Shown here piece by piece: positions 23,926 through 33,636 of a stretch of DNA of 64,000 bases. Below the pieces are notes generated by a model. The model made no database searches and was not told the DNA's origin. It saw only the letters and a program-made list of their open reading frames with translations. A program made the translations under genes and the position numbers. The stretch comes from Pseudomonas sp. 7P_10.2_Bac1 (lineage in GTDB: Bacteria; Pseudomonadota; Gammaproteobacteria; Pseudomonadales; Pseudomonadaceae): assembly GCF_025465935.1 (NCBI RefSeq), contig NZ_JANLNV010000082.1, forward strand, positions 186,001 to 250,000, written 5' to 3'. Position 1 is the stretch's first letter; each line of letters begins with the position of its first letter.

Positions 23926-26361
23926 TTAGAAATCCCAGCGCGTGCTCACCATCACGTTGCGCGGATCACCGTAATACGACGAGTTGTAGAAGCCGATGTT
24001 GGTGTAATACGACTTGTCGAACACGTTGTTCAGGTTGACCGTGGCCGAGAGGTTTTTGCTGATCTGATAGCGCGCCATCAGATCCACCAGCCAGTACGGG
24101 TCCTGGGAGAACTTCTCTACGGCGCCGTCCTTGCTCCAGTTGGTCAGCATCTGCCACCCCGTGCCCTGCCAGCGCACGCCGCCGCCCACCGTGAGTTTGT
24201 CCCAGTCACCGGTCAGCTTATAGCTCGTATACAGATTGATCTGGTCTTCGGGCTCCCACGTCGACACCTTCTTGCCGCCCTGTTCGCGGCTGATCTTATG
24301 CGTATAGCCCGCCTGCAATTGCCAGCCGGGCAGCAGTTCGCCCGAAATTTCTGCTTCGTACCCTTTAGTCGTGGCTTTGATGCCTTTATAGGCGTACTCG
24401 ATGTCCGGGTTGGTTGGGTGAGCGTTGTAAACGGTGTCTGCTTCAGGGCGGTTGTCCTGATGCACTTCAAAATACGCCAGGCTTGAGTTCAGGCGTCCGT
24501 CAAAGAACTCACCTTTCAAGCCGATCTCGTAGTTGGTGCCTTCATCGGGCTCAAGCATTTTGTTGTCGCGGTTGCGGTAGTACGACTGCGGCAAGAAAAT
24601 CTCTGTGTAACTGGCGTAGGCCGAGATGTTCTGGTTGATGTCGTAGATCAGCCCTGCATACGGCAGCACTTTGCCTGTGTCTTTGGCCTGGCTGGTACCG
24701 GTCAGGGTGTAGTCGGTCACTCGGGTGCCGAGCATCAGGGTCAGGTCATCGGTCAGGCTGAAGCGCCCGGTGATGTAAGTGCCGGTCTGGCGCGTGGTCT
24801 CGTCGTTGCGCGAGGTGACGTTGCCCCAGTCCGGCTCGTAGGCATCGCCTTTCCAGTTGTAGTAGTCGTACTCGCTTTGAATCAGGGTCGCGTTGGTGTA
24901 GTCGTTGCCGGTCCAATGCGAGCGGGACACCGAGCCGCCAATCACCAGTTCATGCTCGCGGCCGAGGAATTCAAATGGGCCGGTGGCGTAAACATCGCCG
25001 CTGTCACTGACGTATTCGCCGGTGTACTTGCGGGCCAGTATCCGGGCTTTGCCAGTGGTGACATCTGGATCGAGCAGCGCGCCGAGCGGGGCGTTGTAGC
25101 CATTGATCTGGTGGTTGTACTGGGCTTTGGCGACCCAGCCGTTATCGAAATTGTGTTCCAGGGTGGCGAAAGCGGTGCGGGTGTATTGCTTCCAGCTGCT
25201 CCATTTGGCGCCGTTGTTGAATGAGCGTGGATTGCTGATGCGGTCACCCGCCGAGTTGAACAGTGAGGCGCTGCCTGACCAACTGGAACCTTTGGGGTTG
25301 TTGTCCTGATAGTCGGCGCCCAGAGTCAGCAGGGTGTCCGGGTTCAGATCGATTTCCAGAATCCCGTAGTAGACCTCGCTGTCGCGTTTGTAGTGGTCCA
25401 TGAACGAGTGTTTGTCCTGATAGGCCGCAACGGCCCGGCCTCGAACATTGCCGCTGTCGGTCAATGGCCCGCTGACATCGATTTCAGAGCGGTAGTTGTC
25501 CCACGATCCGGCGCCCAGATCCACGTGAGCCTTGAAATCGCGGGTGGGCTTTTTGCGCACCATGTTGATGGTCCCGCCAGGGCCGCCTGCACCTGTGAGC
25601 AAGCCGGTTGCACCTTTGAGGATCTCCACCCGGTCATAAATCGCCGTGTCGGTGAGGGTATGCCCGGCAGAGTATTGCGGGTCTTGCAGGATCGGAATGC
25701 CGTCGTACTGGAAGTTTTTGATCGCAAAGCCGCGCGAATAGTAGCTGGTGCGGTCGCTGTCGTAGGTCGCCACGGTGATGCCAGGCGTGTGGCGCATCAC
25801 GTCATCGATCGATGTCAAGCCGAAATCGTCCATCGCCTGACGTGTTACCACCGAAATCGACTGCGGGGTTTCGCGCGGGGTCAGCACCATGCGCGTTGCC
25901 GTGGCAATGCTGCCGGGCGTATAGGAGCCCGAGCCTTCGGTGATGGTCCCCAACTGGTTGGCGCTGACCTGGGTGGCGCCCAGTTCCAGCGAACTGCCCG
26001 GCCCCTGCAATTCATCCAACATGTAGCCGTTGGCACTCTTGACCACGGTGTAGCCGCTGCCGCGCAGCAGGGTTTCGAATCCGCTTTGCTCGTTGTAGAC
26101 CCCATGCAGTCCGGGTGTGGTCAGGCCGTCGAGGTTATGTGACTGGAAAATAATCGCCACGCCCGCCTGTTGTGCGAAACGATTCAGGGCGCTGCTCAGC
26201 GGGCCGGCAGGAATGTCGTAGGTCTGCACGGCGGTTTGTGCATGGGCAATCGAGGTGTTCAGCACACCTGCCGCCGAGGCCACGCTCAAGTGAATGGCCA
26301 GAGCCAGTGGTTTGCAGGTCCGCGGGCTAAAGCGCCCACGGGGGAAGGAGGAAGTCAGCAT
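23926..26361 (-). CDS. TonB-dependent siderophore receptor with STN signalling domain
   Basis: An 811-residue outer-membrane receptor. The signal peptide ends near residue 41 (SIAHA). An STN secretin/TonB short domain (about 60-115: IPAGPLSSALNRFAQQAGVAI) signals to FecR. The plug domain follows (about 160-270: RETPQSISVVTRQ; GTINMVRKKPT at its end), then a 22-strand barrel ending in the aromatic WDF. Features such as YYSRGFAIKNFQYDG resemble FhuE/FpvA/FoxA receptors for hydroxamate or pyoverdine-type ferric siderophores. It follows the FecR gene by 76 bases on the same strand, so it is probably induced by its own ligand through FecR and the sigma factor. Confidence 0.9.
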   Translation of the reverse strand: MLTSSFPRGRFSPRTCKPLALAIHLSVASAAGVLNTSIAHAQTAVQTYDIPAGPLSSALNRFAQQAGVAIIFQSHNLDGLTTPGLHGVYNEQSGFETLLRGSGYTVVKSANGYMLDELQGPGSSLELGATQVSANQLGTITEGSGSYTPGSIATATRMVLTPRETPQSISVVTRQAMDDFGLTSIDDVMRHTPGITVATYDSDRTSYYSRGFAIKNFQYDGIPILQDPQYSAGHTLTDTAIYDRVEILKGATGLLTGAGGPGGTINMVRKKPTRDFKAHVDLGAGSWDNYRSEIDVSGPLTDSGNVRGRAVAAYQDKHSFMDHYKRDSEVYYGILEIDLNPDTLLTLGADYQDNNPKGSSWSGSASLFNSAGDRISNPRSFNNGAKWSSWKQYTRTAFATLEHNFDNGWVAKAQYNHQINGYNAPLGALLDPDVTTGKARILARKYTGEYVSDSGDVYATGPFEFLGREHELVIGGSVSRSHWTGNDYTNATLIQSEYDYYNWKGDAYEPDWGNVTSRNDETTRQTGTYITGRFSLTDDLTLMLGTRVTDYTLTGTSQAKDTGKVLPYAGLIYDINQNISAYASYTEIFLPQSYYRNRDNKMLEPDEGTNYEIGLKGEFFDGRLNSSLAYFEVHQDNRPEADTVYNAHPTNPDIEYAYKGIKATTKGYEAEISGELLPGWQLQAGYTHKISREQGGKKVSTWEPEDQINLYTSYKLTGDWDKLTVGGGVRWQGTGWQMLTNWSKDGAVEKFSQDPYWLVDLMARYQISKNLSATVNLNNVFDKSYYTNIGFYNSSYYGDPRNVMVSTRWDF

Positions 26362-26437
26362 GGAGAACGCAATCCTTTATCGGTCTGTATATGTTCCTTG
26401 ACGGCTGACTTCGAAAAAGCGGAACGAATGCGAATTA

Positions 26438-27424
26438 TTATTTTTCAGGTGTCTGAGCGCGACTGATCACAATCAGCCATGGGGTGTAGGTGTGGAGGGT
26501 CAACGGCAGAGTTTCTGCAATCAATTGCAGTGCCCGGTCGGTGTCGTCCAGCGGCAACACCGCAGTGACGCGCAGGTTGGCCAGGGCCTCGCGGTCAAAC
26601 TGCAGGTGGCCACGGCGATGGCGGGAAATTTCATCGAGGACTTGGGTAAGCGGCTGGTTTTCCACCACCAACTGATGACGGCGCCAGGCCTCATTGACGC
26701 TGGCCGGATCGACGGTGCCAGAGAGCTTCACGGTGTCGCGGCTGATCAATGCGCGTGAGCCGGCGTCGACTTCCAGGGTGTGCTGTTCGTTGGCACTTTG
26801 CGCCGCCACGCGCGACTGCAACATGCTCAACTCGGTGGTGTCCGCCAGGCGATTGACCACAAAGCGCGTGCCGAGTGCGCGCATGCTGCCTTGTGTGGTC
26901 TGGACGATAAACGGGCGCGATTTGTCATGGGCGACGTCGACCAGCACTTCGCCCTGGAGCAATTCGATCCGGCGCTCAGTGCTGTTGAAATGCACGTTCA
27001 CGGCGCTGCTGCCGCTGAGAGTCAGCGTCGAGTCGTCAGCCAGATGCAGCGTTTTCCAGTCATTCGGGCCGGTGCTGATATCAGCCAGCCAGCGCTCGGA
27101 ATATTGGCTTTTCAGCATCAGGGTGACCGGCACTGTCAGGCACGCGGCGATCAGCACAACACGCAGGGCGAATTTGCCCGGTGCTGCACGTTTGCGACCG
27201 CTGAAGGCGGCATTCAGCGCCGCCTTGGCTGGGGCCGATTGTTCACGCAACGCTTGCAGGCGGCTGATGGCGTCCTGCATGCGCTGTGCGGCCGCTGCAT
27301 GTTGCGGGCTCTGTTGCTTCCAGCGCTCGAACTCAAGACATGCCGCATCGCTGAAGCCTTCTTCGTGCAGGCGCAGCATCCATTCGGCGGCTTGCTCATC
27401 AATGCGTTGGCTGGGTGCTGGCAT
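26438..27424 (-). CDS. FecR-type anti-sigma/sigma-activating membrane protein
   Basis: A 328-residue FecR-family protein. The cytoplasmic N-terminal region (DUF4880-like: IDEQAAEWMLRLHEEGFSD) binds the sigma factor. One membrane segment follows (about residues 83-103: FALRVVLIAACLTVPVTLML), then a periplasmic FecR domain (LHLADDSTLTLSGSSAVNV, GEVLVDVAHDKSRPF) and an STN-like end. It receives the signal from the receptor plug side. Its start overlaps the end of the sigma gene by one base, so translation is coupled. Confidence 0.9.
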   Translation of the reverse strand: MPAPSQRIDEQAAEWMLRLHEEGFSDAACLEFERWKQQSPQHAAAAQRMQDAISRLQALREQSAPAKAALNAAFSGRKRAAPGKFALRVVLIAACLTVPVTLMLKSQYSERWLADISTGPNDWKTLHLADDSTLTLSGSSAVNVHFNSTERRIELLQGEVLVDVAHDKSRPFIVQTTQGSMRALGTRFVVNRLADTTELSMLQSRVAAQSANEQHTLEVDAGSRALISRDTVKLSGTVDPASVNEAWRRHQLVVENQPLTQVLDEISRHRRGHLQFDREALANLRVTAVLPLDDTDRALQLIAETLPLTLHTYTPWLIVISRAQTPEK

Positions 27425-27942
27425 CAGGTGTCCAGGCTGTGGCTGCAGTGCAGCAGGGCCTGGATCAAGTACTTGCGCACCGTGCGATCCGACAAGCCCA
27501 GTTGGCGGGCGATTTCGCTTTGAGTCAGGTCGTCCAGATAATACAGCACAAATGACTGGCGGACGTTGTCGTGCAGGCCTTCGAGCATAAAGGCGATGTG
27601 TTCGAGGGCTTCCAGTGTGCTGAGGATTTGTTCGGGGGACTGAAAGCCCTCCAGTGCCTCGGCGGTCAGGGCCAGTTCTTGCAGGTAGGCGTTTTCGATG
27701 TGCTTGCGACGGGCTTGATCGATGATCAGGCGACGAGCGGTAGTGCTTAGAAACGCACGCGGTTCGCGCAAGGTGGCGACCGAGTCGCGGGCATTGAGGA
27801 TTCGGGCGAAGGTGTCCTGTGTCAGATCAGCGGCATTCTGTGCGCAACCAAGTTTTCTGCGCAGCCAACCTAGCAGCCAGCCATGATGGTCGCAGTAGAG
27901 GTCTGAAATGGCTGCCTGGAACGGAGGTTCACCCGAAGACAT
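27424..27942 (-). CDS. ECF sigma factor, FecI (iron-starvation) group
   Basis: A 172-residue sigma factor. Region 2 contains ADLTQDTFARIL and EPRAFLSTTARRLIIDQARR, and region 4 contains LDDLTQSEIARQLGLSDRTV. This is the FecI/PvdS-like subgroup that transcribes siderophore-receptor genes. It is first in an operon with FecR and a TonB receptor. A Fur-box-like sequence lies 23-41 bases upstream of the start, so iron would repress it. Confidence 0.92.
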   Translation of the reverse strand: MSSGEPPFQAAISDLYCDHHGWLLGWLRRKLGCAQNAADLTQDTFARILNARDSVATLREPRAFLSTTARRLIIDQARRKHIENAYLQELALTAEALEGFQSPEQILSTLEALEHIAFMLEGLHDNVRQSFVLYYLDDLTQSEIARQLGLSDRTVRKYLIQALLHCSHSLDT

Positions 27943-27964
27943 AAGTTGTAGCTCAAACGTTATT

Positions 27965-27983
27965 GAGAATTATTGCTAATTCT
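27965..27983 (-). promoter_or_regulatory. Candidate Fur box
   Basis: GAGAATTATTGCTAATTCT is a 19-base interrupted palindrome with the AT-rich symmetry of the Fur consensus (GATAATGATAATCATTATC), directly upstream of the ECF sigma gene. Confidence 0.7.
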
Positions 27984-28023
27984 GAACGCAAGTCTGGGGT
28001 AAACGCAAGCGGGCGAAACAACT

Positions 28024-28087
28024 GTAGGAGTGAGCTTGTCTCGCGATCTTTTAAAGATCAAAAGATCGCGAGACAAGCTCGCTCCTG
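28024..28087. repeat. REP-like palindrome (GTAGGAGC family)
   Basis: GTAGGAGTGAGCTTGTCTCG is inverted against CGAGACAAGCTCGCTCCTGC around a GATC...GATC core. It lies downstream of cysH and upstream of the sigma gene. Confidence 0.8.
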
Positions 28088-28100
28088 CAGGGTGTGGTGT

Positions 28101-28835
28101 TTAGTGCTTGGCGATCAAATTGCCAGCGTGCAGCCCGCATTCCTTTTGCGTGGCTTCTTCCCACCACCAGCGACCTTCGCGCTCGTGCTGGTTAGGCAGG
28201 ACGGGACGGGTGCAGGGCTCGCAGCCGATGCTGATATAACCGCGCTCATGCAGGCTGTTGTACGGCAGCTCCAGCATGCGGATGTAGCCCCAGACCTCTT
28301 CGCTGGTCATTTGCGCCAGTGGATTGAACTTGTACAGGGTGCGCTCGGGAGTCGAAAACGCGCCATCGATTTCCAGTGCGGCAACCTGGCTGCGGGTGCC
28401 AGGGCTCTGGTCGCGGCGCTGGCCGGTTGCCCAGGCTTTGACGGTCGACAATTTGCGGCGCAAAGGCTCGATTTTGCGCACACCGCAGCATTCGCCGTGG
28501 CCGTCTTTATAGAAGCTGAACAAGCCTTTTTCTTTAACGAATGGCTCCAGCTTGCTCTGGTCTGGCGAGATCAGCTCGATCTGGATCTTGTAATGATCAC
28601 GTACCTGCTCGATAAAACGATAGGTTTCCGGGTGCAGGCGACCGGTGTCCAGGCTGAACACTTTGACGTTCTTGTTCAGTTTCCAGGCCATGTCCACCAG
28701 CACCACATCTTCGGCACCGCTGAACGAGATCCAGAGTTCGTCGCCAAAATGTTCAAAGGCGAGTTTGAGTATGTCCTGCGGGGACTTGCTGGCGTATGCC
28801 GCGGCTGTTTGCGCGACGTCGAACGGATGACTCAT
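28101..28835 (-). CDS. cysH: Adenylyl-sulfate (APS) reductase CysH
   Basis: A 244-residue assimilatory APS reductase. It reduces adenosine 5'-phosphosulfate to sulfite and AMP with thioredoxin. The P-loop-like [14 protein letters not shown] lies near residue 40. The [4Fe-4S] ligands are in GECCGVRK and GCEPCTRP, and the catalytic Cys is in KECGLH at the C-terminus. The CC...CXXC iron-sulfur set separates it from the enterobacterial PAPS reductase, which lacks it. It is monocistronic, about 70 bases from pabB on the same strand. Confidence 0.93.
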   Translation of the reverse strand: MSHPFDVAQTAAAYASKSPQDILKLAFEHFGDELWISFSGAEDVVLVDMAWKLNKNVKVFSLDTGRLHPETYRFIEQVRDHYKIQIELISPDQSKLEPFVKEKGLFSFYKDGHGECCGVRKIEPLRRKLSTVKAWATGQRRDQSPGTRSQVAALEIDGAFSTPERTLYKFNPLAQMTSEEVWGYIRMLELPYNSLHERGYISIGCEPCTRPVLPNQHEREGRWWWEEATQKECGLHAGNLIAKH

Positions 28836-28903
28836 CAGGCGGTTTCCTACGGTGAATGGCGCTTGGCGCTCTCTAGTGGGCGGATGGTAGCAAAAACCGC
28901 GGG

Positions 28904-30247
28904 CTACAGGGTTTGCAGCGTATCGAGCAGCACCTTCACTTTGGTGATCGATTCTTGATACTCATCTTGCCAGTCGGAGTCGGCCACGATGCCGCCGCCA
29001 CCCCAGCAATTGACGCGGCCGTCCTTGACCAGCAGGCTGCGAATCGCAATAGAACTGTCCATTTCCCCGCGCACATCCAGGTACAGTAAAGAGCCGCAGT
29101 ACACGCTGCGACGTGTCGGCTCCAGTTCATCGATGATCTGCATCGAGCGGATTTTCGGGGCGCCGGTGATTGAACCGCCCGGAAAGCTGTCACCGATCAG
29201 GTCCAGCGCGTCCTTGCCGGGTGCCAACTCACCGATGACGCTGCTCACCAGATGGTGAACGTTGGGGTAGCTCTCGAGGGCGATCAATTGCGGCACACTG
29301 ACCGAGCCGGTACGGCAGGTGCGTCCAAGGTCATTGCGCAGCAGGTCGACGATCATCAGGTTTTCCGCTCGATCCTTGGTGCTGGCCAGCAGTTCGGCGG
29401 CGTTTGCAGCATCTTCGTTCGGGGTTTTGCCGCGAGGTCGAGTGCCCTTGATCGGGCGACTTTCAACCTGCTGCTGGCTGACGTGCACGAAACGCTCGGG
29501 CGACAGGCTCAGGATCGCGTTGTCGTCGGGCAGGCTGATAAACCCGGAAAACGGCGTCGGACAGGCTGCTCGCAATGCGCAGTAGGCGGTCCAGGCGTCC
29601 CCTTCGCAAGGGGCGCTGAAGCGCTGGGTGTAATTGACTTGGTAGCAGTCGCCCGCCTGAATATAGTGCTGAATTTTTTGCAGCGCCTGCTGATAAAACT
29701 CGGCGCTGACGTCGGGCTGCATCGGATGTTTGAGCGTGAATGAACCGGCTTGCGCGGGTTCTGGCTGAGTGAACAACTGGATCAGGCGTTGACGCTCGCT
29801 GGCTGCCAGACGTGGATGGAACACCAATTGGCTGGTAGCTGCCTGATGGTCGCTCACCAGTGCCCAGGCATACAGGCCGATTTGTGCGTCCGGTAATTGC
29901 AAGTCATTGAGGGACTGCGACGGCAAGTGTTCAAGCTGGCGACCGAAGTCGTAACTCAGGTAACCGATCAATCCGCCGGCAAAAGGCAGTTCATAAGGAA
30001 CTGGCAGTTGCGCGTTACCCAACTGCTGTAGCGCCTCGCGCAGGCGCTGCAGAAAACCGCGTCCTGATTCATCGGGGCGTATGCTCAGCGCTTCAATTGG
30101 CCAGGCGCTCAGCAGATCGTACCGTCCGCGATCGGCCGCAGGGCGGCCACTGTCCAGCAGCACGGCGCCAGGGGCATGGCGGATCGCTGCGAAATAGTCA
30201 GCAGGGTTGGGGTGATAAGGCAGGGGGTGTACAGAGCAGGTCAACAT
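28904..30247 (-). CDS. pabB: Aminodeoxychorismate synthase component I
   Basis: A chorismate-binding enzyme of about 447 residues. It makes 4-amino-4-deoxychorismate from chorismate and ammonia supplied by PabA, on the way to folate. Motifs are PIKGTRPRG (the PabB-type KGT signature), [18 protein letters not shown] and [13 protein letters not shown] near the C-terminus. The PIKGT Lys and absence of a fused PabA domain distinguish it from TrpE. I chose [13 protein letters not shown] as start; MADWRR six codons upstream is the alternative and neither has a clear Shine-Dalgarno. Confidence 0.9.
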   Translation of the reverse strand: MLTCSVHPLPYHPNPADYFAAIRHAPGAVLLDSGRPAADRGRYDLLSAWPIEALSIRPDESGRGFLQRLREALQQLGNAQLPVPYELPFAGGLIGYLSYDFGRQLEHLPSQSLNDLQLPDAQIGLYAWALVSDHQAATSQLVFHPRLAASERQRLIQLFTQPEPAQAGSFTLKHPMQPDVSAEFYQQALQKIQHYIQAGDCYQVNYTQRFSAPCEGDAWTAYCALRAACPTPFSGFISLPDDNAILSLSPERFVHVSQQQVESRPIKGTRPRGKTPNEDAANAAELLASTKDRAENLMIVDLLRNDLGRTCRTGSVSVPQLIALESYPNVHHLVSSVIGELAPGKDALDLIGDSFPGGSITGAPKIRSMQIIDELEPTRRSVYCGSLLYLDVRGEMDSSIAIRSLLVKDGRVNCWGGGGIVADSDWQDEYQESITKVKVLLDTLQTL

Positions 30248-30320
30248 GCGACGCCAATCAGCCATCGGAGCGGGGGGGTGATTGTAGTCTTCTGTAGGAC
30301 CGCAAGGCTATGTGGCCGTT

Positions 30321-30380
30321 GTAGGAGCGAGCTTGTCTCGCGATCTTTTAAAGGCCAACAGATCGCGAGACAAGCTCCTA
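30321..30380. repeat. REP-like palindrome (GTAGGAGC family)
   Basis: GTAGGAGCGAGCTTGTCTCG is inverted against CGAGACAAGCTCCTA. It abuts the stop of the ATP-grasp ligase gene (30385), so it may cap that operon's mRNA. Confidence 0.78.
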
Positions 30381-30384
30381 GAGG

Positions 30385-31368
30385 TTATTCGCTCTGGTGA
30401 AGATGCCCGAACAGTTCCTGGGTAAAGCGTACGCGTTCTTCCGGTGTTTCTTTGATGCCTTTGGAGGCCAGTTCGGCGAGGTGAGCCTCAACAGCGTGTG
30501 TGCGCAGGGTCAGGCCGCAATTGTTGGCAATCTGAATGTTCAGGCCCGGCCGGGCATTGAGTTCCAGAATCAATGGGCCTTTGTCCTGGTCGAGCACCAT
30601 GTCGACCCCGATGTAGCCCAGGCCACACAGCTCATAACAACCGGCGGCCAGCTTCATGAAGCCGTCCCAGTTAGGCAGTTGCACGCCGTCCACCGCATTG
30701 GTGGTGTCGGGGTGCTTGCTGATGATGTTGTTCAGCCAGGTACCACGCAGAGTCAAGCCGGTGGCCAGATCGACGCCCACACCGATCGCACCCTGGTGCA
30801 AGTTGGCTTTGCCACCCGATTGGCGGGTCGGCAGGCGCAGCATGGCCATCACGGGGTAGCCCATCAGCACGATAATGCGAATATCCGGCACACCTTCGTA
30901 GCTGATGCTTTTGAAGATCTGGTCCGGGGTGACGCGGTATTCGATCAGTGCCCGGTCGCGGTGACCGCCCAGTGAGTAAAGACCGGTCAGGATGCTGGAA
31001 ATCTGATGCTGGATTTCTTCGTGGCTGATGATCTTGCCTGACACGGTGCGAAAGCGGTCTTCGAAGCGGTCGGCGACCACCAGGATGCCATCACCGCCCG
31101 CGCCTTGCGCGGGCTTGATCACGAAGTCGGTGCGACCACCGATGATGTCATCGAGCTTTTCGATTTCTTTCTCGGTAGAGATTACGCCATACATTTCCGG
31201 CACTTGAATGCCGGCTTTGATGGCGCGTTCTTTGGTGATGATCTTGTCATCCACAATCGGGTACAGGCTGCGTTTGTTGTACTTGAGTACGTAGTCCGCA
31301 TTACGCCGATTGATGCCCATGATGCCTTTGGCTTCCAGGGCCTTCCAGGTCTTCCAGAAGCCAAACAT
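30385..31368 (-). CDS. RimK-like alpha-L-glutamate ligase-family ATP-grasp protein
   Basis: A 327-residue ATP-grasp enzyme. The ATP-binding lobe carries FVIKPAQGAGGDGILVV (about residues 100-116). The metal-binding end reads PLILELNARPGLNIQIAN (about 267-284). Family members join an amino acid such as glutamate to a carboxylate or peptide with ATP hydrolysis. The gene is the last of a tight three-gene operon with a membrane inactive-transglutaminase protein and a retropepsin-like protein, a set conserved in Pseudomonas. The product is not known; cytoplasmic location is likely, as there is no signal peptide. Confidence 0.82.
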   Translation of the reverse strand: MFGFWKTWKALEAKGIMGINRRNADYVLKYNKRSLYPIVDDKIITKERAIKAGIQVPEMYGVISTEKEIEKLDDIIGGRTDFVIKPAQGAGGDGILVVADRFEDRFRTVSGKIISHEEIQHQISSILTGLYSLGGHRDRALIEYRVTPDQIFKSISYEGVPDIRIIVLMGYPVMAMLRLPTRQSGGKANLHQGAIGVGVDLATGLTLRGTWLNNIISKHPDTTNAVDGVQLPNWDGFMKLAAGCYELCGLGYIGVDMVLDQDKGPLILELNARPGLNIQIANNCGLTLRTHAVEAHLAELASKGIKETPEERVRFTQELFGHLHQSE

Positions 31369-32900
31369 CAGGAGTCAGCCTTCAAAAAGGCTTTGAAACG
31401 CACCAGCTCGGTCAGGCGGTAGCCCCGATAGCGACCCATGGCCAGCATGAAGGCCACCAGAATCAGCAACACGGCCGGGAAGGTGAATACGAAGTACACC
31501 AACTCGGGAACGCTCATCACCAGGTAAGCCAGCGTGGCGGCGAACAGCGTGCCAACCGCGACTTTCATGGCATGACCGCCGCCGCGCTCTTCCCAGGTGA
31601 TCGACAGGCGTTCGATGGTCATGGTCAGAATCACCATCGGGAACAGCGCCACGGAGAGCCCGCGTTCAAGGCCCAGCTTATGGCTGAACAGGCTAATGGC
31701 CGCGATCAGGATCACCACGAAGGTGAGCACCACGGACAGCCGCGGCAGCATTTGCAGTTTTAGGTGTTCCAGGTATGAGCGCAACATCAACCCAAGTGCC
31801 GTGATCACCGTAAACAGGATGATGCCGAACTCCAGTTGGGTTTCGCGGAATGCCAGGGCAATCAGCACCGGGGTAAACGTGCCCAGGGTTTGCAGGCCGA
31901 TCAGGTTGCGCAGAATCAGGATCACCAGCACGCCAATCGGGATCATCACCATGATCATGAACGTTTGCTGGGTTTGCAGCGGCAAGCCGTACAGCGAGTA
32001 TTCAAGGAAGTTGGCGTCGGTGTTCTCATCGGTCAGCTTGGCCAGGCGAATGGCGTTCATTTCGCTGTTGTTCAGGCTGAAAGTGATGTTGGCTTTTTTG
32101 CCGCCATCCATGGTGACCAGCGGCTCGTCGCCGATCCACCACAACAGGCGGTCAGACGGCAGGCCTTGTTCGCCGGTCTCCGGGTTGAAATACAGCCAGT
32201 CGTTGCCATTGAAGCTGCGCAGCCACAGCTCCGGGTTTTGCGGTTGATCAGCGACCAGGCGGATGGTGTGAACACGCTCCATCGGTACATGGGCAATCGA
32301 CAGCAGCAACTCAATGACTTGCGCTTTGTGCGGGGTCGACGGATCGCCCGCCAGCAGCAGTTTCACGTTGTCATCGTTGGGGTTGTTCACCCGCTTGATG
32401 GTTTCGCTGATAAAAGTTTCGACGTCAGCCGAGTGTTGGCGGATCGGCGCGAGCAGGGCTTCGGCGGCGATTTTTTCCGGACCGTCGACGGCGATGCTGT
32501 CGCGGAACACCGGCCCTTTGACCTTGGTCTTGTCGCCCGAGTAGCGCTTGGTCAAGACCAGGCGGTAGTAAAGGGTTTGCTTGCCGCTGACCCGGCGCGC
32601 CGACCAGGTGACCTTGCGGTTGCCGTCGACCCGGTTGACGCTCACCCCATAGTTGTTGGAGATAAAGCTTTCATTAAGGCTGACGTAATCGCGGTTCAGT
32701 GGCGGCACGAACATCTGGATCTTGACCGGGTCCTTGGCGTTAGCCACGAACTCGACCTTGGCGTCGATGTTCCACAGGTCGTCGGTCGCGTCTTCGGTCA
32801 CGGGAATGCCGATGACGAAAATCTGGTAGGCAGTGATTGAAACGCCCAGCACCAACAGAATGGTGATCAAGATTTTCAGGTGAAGGGTAAGAGCGCGCAT
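31368..32900 (-). CDS. Inactive transglutaminase-like membrane protein with 7-TM C-terminus
   Basis: A 510-residue protein. An N-terminal membrane anchor (ILITILLVLGVSITAYQIF) is followed by a large periplasmic segment, about residues 35-310, resembling a transglutaminase fold without the catalytic Cys-His-Asp arrangement. About seven membrane helices then occupy residues 315-500 (MIMVMIPIGVLVILILRNL and onward). This architecture is described as inactive transglutaminase fused to seven helices. It lies between the retropepsin-like gene (5-base gap) and the ATP-grasp ligase gene (1-base overlap), so the three are cotranslated. Confidence 0.8.
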   Translation of the reverse strand: MRALTLHLKILITILLVLGVSITAYQIFVIGIPVTEDATDDLWNIDAKVEFVANAKDPVKIQMFVPPLNRDYVSLNESFISNNYGVSVNRVDGNRKVTWSARRVSGKQTLYYRLVLTKRYSGDKTKVKGPVFRDSIAVDGPEKIAAEALLAPIRQHSADVETFISETIKRVNNPNDDNVKLLLAGDPSTPHKAQVIELLLSIAHVPMERVHTIRLVADQPQNPELWLRSFNGNDWLYFNPETGEQGLPSDRLLWWIGDEPLVTMDGGKKANITFSLNNSEMNAIRLAKLTDENTDANFLEYSLYGLPLQTQQTFMIMVMIPIGVLVILILRNLIGLQTLGTFTPVLIALAFRETQLEFGIILFTVITALGLMLRSYLEHLKLQMLPRLSVVLTFVVILIAAISLFSHKLGLERGLSVALFPMVILTMTIERLSITWEERGGGHAMKVAVGTLFAATLAYLVMSVPELVYFVFTFPAVLLILVAFMLAMGRYRGYRLTELVRFKAFLKADS

Positions 32901-32905
32901 TTCAA

Positions 32906-33442
32906 TTACTCTGCGATTTGAGCGTTAGCGGCGCAGGCAGGTTTGCCAGCAGCGTATTTAAGACTGGGGTCGACCAGCGCATCAAAGCGTTTGAGGGCTT
33001 CGGAGCCAATCAACAGCGGGTATTGGAACGCACTTCGGTCGGTCAAGTTCACTTCGATGGTGCGTAAAGCCTTGCCCATACAAATGTCCAGGCTGATGAC
33101 CGGGCGCGAGGTGTAGTTCTTGTCCGCCTGGGGATCGTAGTCACCCGAGCGGCGTTTGATTTTGCTGACTCGGGCCAGCGGGCGCTCGATAGGGTGCGAG
33201 TGCGCATCATCGATGGCCAGGTAGAAGCGCACCCAGCTCTCGCCATCGCGTTTGAAACGCTTGATGTCGCGGGCACTTAATGAGGCAGTCTTGGCGCCGG
33301 TGTCGAGTTTCGCCGCGACCAGCAGGTCGATACCTGCCAGTTCTGCGTATTCATTGAGGCCATATACGGTTTTTTCGCCGCCAAGACTAAGGCCCGGCAG
33401 CGACAGCAGACAGAAAAAGGTGAAGAGGGTGATGAGTTTCAT
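32906..33442 (-). CDS. Retropepsin-like ('ATP-dependent zinc protease'/RimB-type) exported protein
   Basis: A 178-residue precursor with a signal peptide (MKLITLFTFFCLLSLPGLSLGG). The mature part carries the aspartic-protease-like motif AKLDTGAKTASLSA (Asp about 47) and the late motif YPLLIGSEALKRFDALVDP. The fold family is annotated as ATP-dependent zinc protease, but the DTGA motif indicates a retropepsin-type hydrolase. It is first in the operon with the inactive transglutaminase and ATP-grasp genes. I start at MKLITLF because it gives a clean signal peptide; twelve upstream codons are unlikely to be used. Confidence 0.78.
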   Translation of the reverse strand: MKLITLFTFFCLLSLPGLSLGGEKTVYGLNEYAELAGIDLLVAAKLDTGAKTASLSARDIKRFKRDGESWVRFYLAIDDAHSHPIERPLARVSKIKRRSGDYDPQADKNYTSRPVISLDICMGKALRTIEVNLTDRSAFQYPLLIGSEALKRFDALVDPSLKYAAGKPACAANAQIAE

Positions 33443-33636
33443 AAATCGAGGCGTGATCTCTTGCAATCTTGAGGTCAAGGCGACTGGCAGGGATGCAAGT
33501 TTCCTCGTGCGGCTGCCCGATGGATGGGCAGGGCGGATGCGGCGGGCATTCTAACATGATGGTTATAAGGTGCCAGCGTTGACGCTGTTCAGCGCAGGTT
33601 TAAGGCCTGTCGATTAAACCAAGGTCTTATTCGACG

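Noticed and set aside
28101-28835. PAPS reductase of the enterobacterial type
   Set aside because: The CC and CXXC [4Fe-4S] ligands are present, which marks the APS reductase branch.
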